Shown here piece after piece: positions 58,888 to 64,000 of a DNA stretch of 64,000 bases (its first letter is position 1; each line of letters begins with the position of its first letter). The stretch spans positions 496,001 to 560,000 of the forward strand of contig CAWGMB010000019.1 of NCBI GenBank assembly GCA_963823515.1, given 5' to 3'. The position numbers and the translations under genes were made by a program. The DNA is from Miltoncostaea sp963823515 (GTDB lineage Bacteria; Actinomycetota; Thermoleophilia; Miltoncostaeales; Miltoncostaeaceae). The notes below the pieces were generated by a model. That model was not told the origin of the DNA and did no database searches. It saw only the letters and a program-made list of their open reading frames with translations.

Positions 58888-60731
58888 GTCGCCACCGGCT
58901 CGGGCACCGGCTCGGGCGCCGGTGCGAGTTCTGCCGCGGGCCGCTCGGTGCGGGCGGGCAGCGGCCAGTCGGGGACCATCGCGACCAGCGCGAACGGCAG
59001 GAACCAGGGGATGTAGAGGTAGAACCAGTGTGTCAGCGTGAGTTCGACCCCGATCAGCAGTGCTCCGGACAGTGCGGTCATCGTCAGCATGTCGAGTCGT
59101 CGCGGCCAGCGCAGCACGAGAAGGGCGGCGACCGCCACCACGGCCATCAGGCCGATCTGCACGGGCCGGAGCCCGGGGTACTGCCCCCAGACCGAGAACG
59201 GCGAGTCCCGGCCGAGCTGGTAGCCGATCGTGCGCGACCAGAAGGCGCGCAGGCCGTCGGAGCCGTCGAGCAGGAGCACCCATCCCGTGAGCGCCGCGGC
59301 GCCGGCGAGCCCCGCGACGAACGGCAGCAGCGTGCGACGCCGGGCGGACCGCGGGAACGGGTGCCGGCTCCACAGCGGCAGGAGGATCGCCGGTGCGAAC
59401 TTGGCGCCGAGCGCAAGGCCCAGCATCAGGCCCCGGCCGAGCGGATGTCGCGCCACCACCAGCCCCCAGATGAGCATCGCCGCCACCAGGGAGTCGTTGG
59501 AGTTCGTCTCGAGCGCGTACCCGGTGAAGGGGAAGGCGGCCCAGGCGAGCGTGAGCCCCACCCCCAGCCGCAGCCCCGAGAGCTGCCAGCCGAGCAGCAG
59601 CAGGCCGCCCAGGCAGAGGATGTCGAACATCGTCGCCGCCCCGTGCGCGGCGGGCAGCGAGTCCCACGTCCCCCCCCAGGGCTCGACGGCCTCGAACGGG
59701 ACGTAGGCGAGGTAGTTGAGCGGGCCGTAGGTGTCGCAGCTTCCGCAGTCGCTCGGCATGGTGCCGTAGGGGGTGGCACCGTGCGCGATGCGGTCGGCGC
59801 CGATCACCCCGGCGTAGCCGACGTCGATGACGTTGGCGTCGAAGGCGTTGAGGCCGAAGCGCAGCGCGAGCGTCACGGCGAGGAGCGTCACGAGCGCCCA
59901 GGTGGGCATCGAGCCCCCGAACGCCGGCCGCCGCCGGGGCGGTGCGGCCCCGCCCTCCTCGCCCGCGACCTCCGGCCGGGCCGCCCGCACGCGCGCCACG
60001 GCGATCCAGGTCAGGCGCACGCCCAGGTAGACCATCGGCGGATACTGGAGCGGCACCGAGGTGAACACCTCGCCGCGGTTGAACCAGATCAGCGAGACGC
60101 TGAACGAGAGCAGCGCCAGCAGGTCGAGGGTGCGCCACGACAACAGCGCGCGCGGCCGCAGCACCGGCAGCAGCGGGATCAGGAAGAGCGCGCAGAGCCA
60201 GAGCCACACGGCCGGCCGGTTGATCGCCTTCCCGAAGGCGCCGTCGTAGCCGCGGGCCATCATCCAGGCGACCTGGGGGCCGGTGCGCACCTCGGTGATC
60301 TGACCGCTGTCGTCGTCGACCAGCACCTGGGCCTCGACGGTCTCCTCGCCGTCCTTCTTGCTGACCGCGAAGTAGGTGTGCACGCCCTCGGCGGCGTCGT
60401 AGCTCACCGCGGTGCGGAAGATCGTGCGTCCGGAGACCCAGTCGCGCAGCTTCTGCGAGGTGCGCGCGATCGCGGTCACCTCGTCGTCGGTCAGCGAGGC
60501 GGGCCGGCGGGGGAGGGCCGGCGCGGTGATCGCGCCCTCGATCTCGGAGGCCTTGTCGGCGACCGCCCGGACGAGGTCGGCCGCCGCCCCCCGCGCCTCC
60601 GCGGGGGTGGGTTCGCTGACGGCGCGGGCGGGGGCCTGCTCCTGGGCCGCCGCCACGGACCCGTTCGCCGCGGCGACCGCGAGCGCCGCGGTCGCCAGCA
60701 GGGCGGCGAGGGCCCGTCGCGGGGACCGCAT
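58884..60731 (-). CDS. PepSY-like domain fused to a GT87/DUF2029-like membrane protein
   Basis: 615 residues. A signal segment (RALAALLATAALAVAAANGSVAAA) is followed by a 150-residue extracytoplasmic domain ending VEAQVLVDDDSGQITEVRTGPQVAWMMARGYDGAFG, a PepSY-like pattern, then about twelve helices with loops PYGTMPSDCGSCDTYGPLNYLAYVPFE and LETNSND typical of GT87-like enzymes. Its downstream neighbour shares the membrane topology, so the two may form a heteromeric transferase. ATG at 60731. Confidence 0.7.
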   Translation of the reverse strand: MRSPRRALAALLATAALAVAAANGSVAAAQEQAPARAVSEPTPAEARGAAADLVRAVADKASEIEGAITAPALPRRPASLTDDEVTAIARTSQKLRDWVSGRTIFRTAVSYDAAEGVHTYFAVSKKDGEETVEAQVLVDDDSGQITEVRTGPQVAWMMARGYDGAFGKAINRPAVWLWLCALFLIPLLPVLRPRALLSWRTLDLLALLSFSVSLIWFNRGEVFTSVPLQYPPMVYLGVRLTWIAVARVRAARPEVAGEEGGAAPPRRRPAFGGSMPTWALVTLLAVTLALRFGLNAFDANVIDVGYAGVIGADRIAHGATPYGTMPSDCGSCDTYGPLNYLAYVPFEAVEPWGGTWDSLPAAHGAATMFDILCLGGLLLLGWQLSGLRLGVGLTLAWAAFPFTGYALETNSNDSLVAAMLIWGLVVARHPLGRGLMLGLALGAKFAPAILLPLWSRHPFPRSARRRTLLPFVAGLAGAAALTGWVLLLDGSDGLRAFWSRTIGYQLGRDSPFSVWGQYPGLRPVQIGLMAVVAVAALLVLRWPRRLDMLTMTALSGALLIGVELTLTHWFYLYIPWFLPFALVAMVPDWPLPARTERPAAELAPAPEPVPEPVAT

Positions 60732-60736
60732 ACGCC

Positions 60737-61189
60737 CTACCGGAAGGACCAGCGGCGGTTGAGCAGGAAGTTCACGGGCATCACCGCCGCGATCGCGATC
60801 GCCTGGGCGGGCACCTCCGGCATCCCGGCGCGCACGAGGATCTCGAGCAGGAAGAGGTTCAAGCCGAGCGCGACGAGGCTCACCGCGAGGTAGCGGCCCC
60901 CCTGGCGGACGGCCGAGAGCTCGTGCCTGTCGAAGGTCCAGAACTTGTTGAGGACGAAGTTGTTGGTCCAGGCCACGCAGAAGGCGCCGATGGCGGCCAC
61001 GACGTAGTGCGCGTCGAGGCCGTGGACCAGGAACGTGAAGACGACCAGGTTGACCAGGTAGCCGGAGGCGCCCACCACGCAGAAGCGGAAGAGCTGGGTC
61101 CAATCGGCCCGCTGGGCACGCCGGATGTTCGGCACGCGCAGGACGCGCGCCTCGGGCACGTCCGGGGGCAGGGCTGGCCGGGTCGGCAC
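60737..61189 (-). CDS. GtrA family protein
   Basis: 150 residues with four helices: LFRFCVVGASGYLVNLVVFTFLV, FCVAWTNNFVLNKFWTFDRH (the NNFxxNKxWTF motif of GtrA) and a mirrored second half ending NFLLNRRWSF. GtrA proteins flip or present polyprenyl-phosphate sugars to membrane glycosyltransferases, fitting the two GT87-like genes behind it. GTG 8 nt after a TATCGT element. Confidence 0.88.
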   Translation of the reverse strand: MPTRPALPPDVPEARVLRVPNIRRAQRADWTQLFRFCVVGASGYLVNLVVFTFLVHGLDAHYVVAAIGAFCVAWTNNFVLNKFWTFDRHELSAVRQGGRYLAVSLVALGLNLFLLEILVRAGMPEVPAQAIAIAAVMPVNFLLNRRWSFR

Positions 61190-61197
61190 GGCCCGCG

Positions 61198-61203
61198 ACG
61201 ATA
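61198..61203 (-). promoter_or_regulatory. -10 element TATCGT of the gtrA-GT87 operon
   Basis: TATCGT ends 8 nt before the GTG at 61189. Confidence 0.45.
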
Positions 61204-61280
61204 CCAGAGCGGACCCCCGCCCCCGTGCCGCTCGCGGTGCCCCGCGCGACGGCCGGCAGAGGATTCCGGACCACCTGGCC

Positions 61281-61286
61281 TAAGAT
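61281..61286 (+). promoter_or_regulatory. -10 element TAAGAT of the aminotransferase gene
   Basis: TAAGAT overlaps the ATG at 61285 and ends 10 nt before an in-frame GTG at 61297; if it is the promoter, translation starts at the GTG. Confidence 0.35.
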
Positions 61287-62625
61287 GGCCAGAGCCGTGA
61301 TCGCCGATCCCGAGGGAGACCCGACGCCCCCACGCACGCCACCACCGCGGCCCAGGCCGCACGAGAGCGCCCTCACGCCCGGCGATTCATCGCGCTACGA
61401 CGTGCGCTTCGCCTCCCGGGCGTCGGGGATCGTGTCGTCGGTGATGCGCGACCTGATGTCGCTCTCCGAGCGGCCCGAGATCATCTCGCTGGCCGGCGGC
61501 TTCCCCAACACCGAGTCGTTCGAGCGCGAGATCTTCGAGGAGGTCGCGGCGTCCGTGGCGCGCGACCACCTCGCGTCGGCCCTGCAGTACGGGCCCACCG
61601 AGGGCCTCGCGGAGCTGCGCGAGCGGATCGTCGAGGTGATGGGCCACGAGGGCGCCCGCGCCGCGGTCGACGACATCATGGTCACGAGCGGAGGCCAGCA
61701 GGCCATCGACCTCTCGATCCGGACCTTCGTCGACCCGGGCGACACGATCCTCGCCGAGGGGCCGACGTACCCGGGCGCCGTCCCGTGCTTCACGACATAC
61801 GAGGCGCGGGTCGAGCAGATCCCGATGGACGACGACGGCCTGCGCATCGACCTCGTGGAGGAGGCCCTCGCCCGGCTCACCGCCGAGGGCCGCCCGCCGA
61901 AGCTGCTCTACACGATCCCCAACTTCCACAATCCCGGCGGCGTGACGATGTCGCTGGAGCGCCGCGAGCGGCTGGTCGAGCTCGCCCACGAGCGCGAGCT
62001 GCTGATCGTGGAGGACAACCCGTACGGCCAGATCCGCTTCGAGGGCGACGCGCTGCCGACGCTCTGGGAGCTCGACGACGGCGCCGGCTGGGTCATCTAC
62101 GCCTCGACCTTCTCCAAGATCCTCGCCCCCGGCATGCGGGTGGGCTGGGTGGCCGCGCCCGCCGCCGTGCTGCGGAAGATGAACCTCGGCAAGCAGGCGG
62201 CCGACCTGTGCTCGTCGACGATCTCGCAGCGGGTGATCATCGAGTACCTGCGCCGTCACGACTGGCGCGACTACGTGGCGCGCCTGAACGACATCTACCG
62301 CTCACGACGCGACGCCATGCTGCGCGCGCTGGAGGAGGAGCTGCCCCCCGAGGCGCACTGGAGCCGCCCATCGGGCGGGCTCTTCGTCTGGGCGACGCTG
62401 CCGGACTACCTCGACACCACCCACCTGCTCGCGCGGGCGGTCGACCAACACGAGGTGGCCTTCGTCCCCGGGCGCGGCGCATTCCTCGACGGACGCGGAG
62501 GCAACGCGATGCGACTGAACTTCTCCGGCGTCGCCGAGCCGATGATCAGCGAGGGCGTGCGACGCATCGGCCTGGCGGTCGAGGAGATGGCCGAGATGCA
62601 CCGCGCCCTCGGGGGCGGGGGCTGA
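61285..62625 (+). CDS. PLP-dependent aminotransferase (MocR/LysN-like fold type I)
   Basis: 446 residues from the ATG (442 from the GTG at 61297). EIISLAGGFPNTESF, LQYGPTEGLAELRERI, VTSGGQQAIDL, LYTIPNFHNPGGVTMS, VEDNPYGQIRF and the Schiff-base Lys in YASTFSKILAPGMRVGW identify a class I/II aminotransferase close to 2-aminoadipate/aromatic transaminases. The first ~45 residues are Pro-rich and may be absent. The ddl gene overlaps its stop, so it could supply an amino acid for the cell wall. Confidence 0.88.
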   Translation: MARAVIADPEGDPTPPRTPPPRPRPHESALTPGDSSRYDVRFASRASGIVSSVMRDLMSLSERPEIISLAGGFPNTESFEREIFEEVAASVARDHLASALQYGPTEGLAELRERIVEVMGHEGARAAVDDIMVTSGGQQAIDLSIRTFVDPGDTILAEGPTYPGAVPCFTTYEARVEQIPMDDDGLRIDLVEEALARLTAEGRPPKLLYTIPNFHNPGGVTMSLERRERLVELAHERELLIVEDNPYGQIRFEGDALPTLWELDDGAGWVIYASTFSKILAPGMRVGWVAAPAAVLRKMNLGKQAADLCSSTISQRVIIEYLRRHDWRDYVARLNDIYRSRRDAMLRALEEELPPEAHWSRPSGGLFVWATLPDYLDTTHLLARAVDQHEVAFVPGRGAFLDGRGGNAMRLNFSGVAEPMISEGVRRIGLAVEEMAEMHRALGGGG

Positions 62626-63563
62626 TGCGGGTCGCCGTGCTCAAGGGCGGGCGCTCGCTGGAGCGCGAGGTCAGCCTGCGCTCGGGCGCCAACGCCGAGG
62701 CCGCGCTGCGCCGGCTCGGTCACGAGGTGCTCGAGGTGGACGTCGATCAGCACCTCGTCCGCACCCTGCGCACCGAGCGGCCCGAGGTGGCCTTCATCGC
62801 CCTGCACGGCAAGGGCGGCGAGGACGGCACGGTGCAGGAGCTGCTCGAGATCCTCGAGATCCCCTACACCGGCCCGGGCGCGCTCGCGTGCGAGCGCGCG
62901 ATGGACAAGGTGGTGGCAAAGGCCTACTTCGCCTCGGCGGGCATCGACACGCCGCCGGCCTACGCCTTCCGCCAGGAGGCCTTCCGCGAGCTCGGCGCGG
63001 GCGAGGCGATCTCCGAGATCTGCGAGCGCCTCGGCCTGCCCCTGGTGGTGAAGCCCGCCAAGCAGGGATCGGCGCTCGGGATCTCGGTCGCCCACGAGCG
63101 CACCGACGTGCCGGGCGCTCTGATGGGGGCGCTCGCGTACGACGACCGCGTGCTCCTCGAGCGCTTCGTCCCCGGCCGCGAGCTGGCCGTCTCGGTGCTC
63201 GGCTCCGCGGAGCCGTGGGCGCTGCCGGTGATCGAGGCCATCCCGCTCGGGCGCGACTTCTACGACTTCGAGGCCCGCTACACGCCGGGTCTCACCGACT
63301 TCGTCGCCCCGGCCGAACTACCCGAGGCGGTGGCGCAGGAGGTGGCGCGCGTCGCGATCGCCTGCTTCAGGGCGCTGGGGTGCCGGGGCGTCAGCCGGGT
63401 GGACATCATCCTCGACGCGGACCACCGCCCCTGGGTGCTCGAGATCAACCCCATCCCCGGGATGACCGACACCAGCCTGCTACCGAAGGCCGCCGAGGCG
63501 GCGGGGCTCGGGTTCGACGAGGTCGTCGAGCGGATCCTCGCCGAGGCCGCGCTGGGCGCGTGA
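62625..63563 (+). CDS. ddl: D-alanine--D-alanine ligase
   Basis: 312 residues, ATP-grasp fold. VAVLKGGRSLEREVSLRSG, FIALHGKGGEDGTVQELLE, VVKPAKQGSALGISV and the metal site LEINPIPGMTDTSLLPKAA are all present. GRSLEREVSL replaces the more usual G-x-S-x-E-R. It joins two D-Ala for peptidoglycan precursors. ATG overlaps the aminotransferase TGA (TGATG). Confidence 0.9.
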   Translation: MRVAVLKGGRSLEREVSLRSGANAEAALRRLGHEVLEVDVDQHLVRTLRTERPEVAFIALHGKGGEDGTVQELLEILEIPYTGPGALACERAMDKVVAKAYFASAGIDTPPAYAFRQEAFRELGAGEAISEICERLGLPLVVKPAKQGSALGISVAHERTDVPGALMGALAYDDRVLLERFVPGRELAVSVLGSAEPWALPVIEAIPLGRDFYDFEARYTPGLTDFVAPAELPEAVAQEVARVAIACFRALGCRGVSRVDIILDADHRPWVLEINPIPGMTDTSLLPKAAEAAGLGFDEVVERILAEAALGA

Positions 63564-63589
63564 GGGGGCCCGGAGGGCCCCCTCACGCG
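63557..63589. terminator. strong hairpin overlapping the ddl stop
   Basis: A perfect 15-bp stem cgcgtgagggggccc with a GGA loop, beginning inside the last ddl codons and ending 6 nt before the stop of the convergent gene. It is long, GC-rich and shared by both genes. Confidence 0.75.
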
Positions 63590-63594
63590 GCCGG

Positions 63595-64000
63595 TCAGCA
63601 GGCGACCTGCACGCTGAAGCCACGGTCGGCCGTTGCGTCGGCGCCGTCCGTCGTCCGCACGAACAGCTGCTGGTTGTTCGTCACATCGACCTCGATGCCG
63701 ATGTTGCCGAGCTGCGCAGCCGCGACCTCGGCCTGCGTTCCGGTCCAGGAGCACTGTCCGAGGTCCTGACCGAAGTTGACGCGGTAGTTGCCCGCGTTGA
63801 TCCGCTGCGAGGTCACACCGGTCGTCCCCCTGAGGAGCGTGCCGTCGGTGTTGACCACGGCCCACTTGGGGAGCTTGTTCGCGAGCGCCGCGGCGAGCTT
63901 GGACTCGGTGACCGCACCATCGCCGACCTTCGAGTTGGTGATGGCGCCATCGCCGATCTGGCTACTCGTCCAGCCCTTCCCGCTACCGGTGATCTGCGAG
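63595..64000 (-). CDS. secreted-type repeat protein, C-terminal part only (start outside window)
   Basis: The frame is open from the right edge: SQIGDGAITNSKVGDGAVTESKLAAALANKLPKWAVVNTDG, then a small beta domain ending QLFVRTTDGADATADRGFSVQVAC. The xIGDGAIT/KVGDGAVT steps are those of the long phage-tail-fibre or collagen-like beta-prism stalks that carry a C-terminal head in many actinobacterial surface proteins. The last residue is Cys, and one more Cys occurs in QCSWTG, so a disulfide is possible. Only the last 135 codons are visible. Confidence 0.75.
   Translation of the reverse strand, partial: SQITGSGKGWTSSQIGDGAITNSKVGDGAVTESKLAAALANKLPKWAVVNTDGTLLRGTTGVTSQRINAGNYRVNFGQDLGQCSWTGTQAEVAAAQLGNIGIEVDVTNNQQLFVRTTDGADATADRGFSVQVAC

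Overview
The window is very GC-rich, densely packed DNA from a high-GC Gram-positive bacterium, most likely an actinomycetote of the class Thermoleophilia or a near relative. I infer this from the futalosine menaquinone genes (mqnA, mqnC), a dCTP deaminase of the dUMP-forming type, a split menaquinol:cytochrome c reductase (qcrA-qcrB-qcrC), DUF6159 and BTAD-type proteins, and many apparently leaderless promoters of the form TANNNT. No rRNA or single-copy marker fixes the taxon.

Layout. 1-1.9 kb: end of a glycosyltransferase operon and a DoxX membrane protein. 3-6 kb and 8.8-9.9 kb: nucleotide-sugar genes resembling the WbpA/B/D/I route to a diacetamido uronic acid, separated by a secreted Ig-like protein gene full of frame changes. 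9.9-13.9 kb: ccdA, a secreted proline-rich repeat protein, class I aldolase and a membrane protein. 14-17.7 kb: methyltransferase with divergent BTAD regulator, thiosulfate sulfurtransferase, GIN-domain lipoprotein. 18-28.6 kb: an eight-gene, stop-start overlapping surface-glycan operon plus a convergent FAD enzyme, bracketed by an intact tRNA-Lys (29.1 kb) and a 47-nt 3' fragment of a tRNA-Lys (17.9 kb); this geometry suggests a tRNA-targeted island. 29-35 kb: TPR protein, amidohydrolase, tatA, dcd, lipA, a Cys4 protein and a GGDEF cyclase.

35.1-48.1 kb is one long minus-strand run combining tetrapyrrole synthesis (hemB, a fused siroheme-decarboxylase-like protein, hemL), menaquinone synthesis (ubiD/ubiX-type decarboxylase pair, mqnA, mqnC, methyltransferase, polyprenyl synthase) and the bc-type complex that uses both products. 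48-64 kb: SDR-like protein, YciI/ECF sigma locus, aat, ABC exporter, AI-2E family permease, degenerate M23 protein, ymdB-type phosphodiesterase, a histidine-kinase remnant, winged-helix protein, two polytopic GT87-like proteins with GtrA, an aminotransferase, ddl and an incomplete secreted repeat protein.

Caution on quality: at least a dozen otherwise well-conserved genes (GT2, wbpA-like, wecB-like, GIN lipoprotein, Gfo/Idh, qcrB, qcrC, ECF sigma) are interrupted by single-base shifts, often in short G/C runs. Because core respiratory genes are affected, I read most of these as sequence errors rather than decay. Coordinates of such genes span the whole reconstructed reading.
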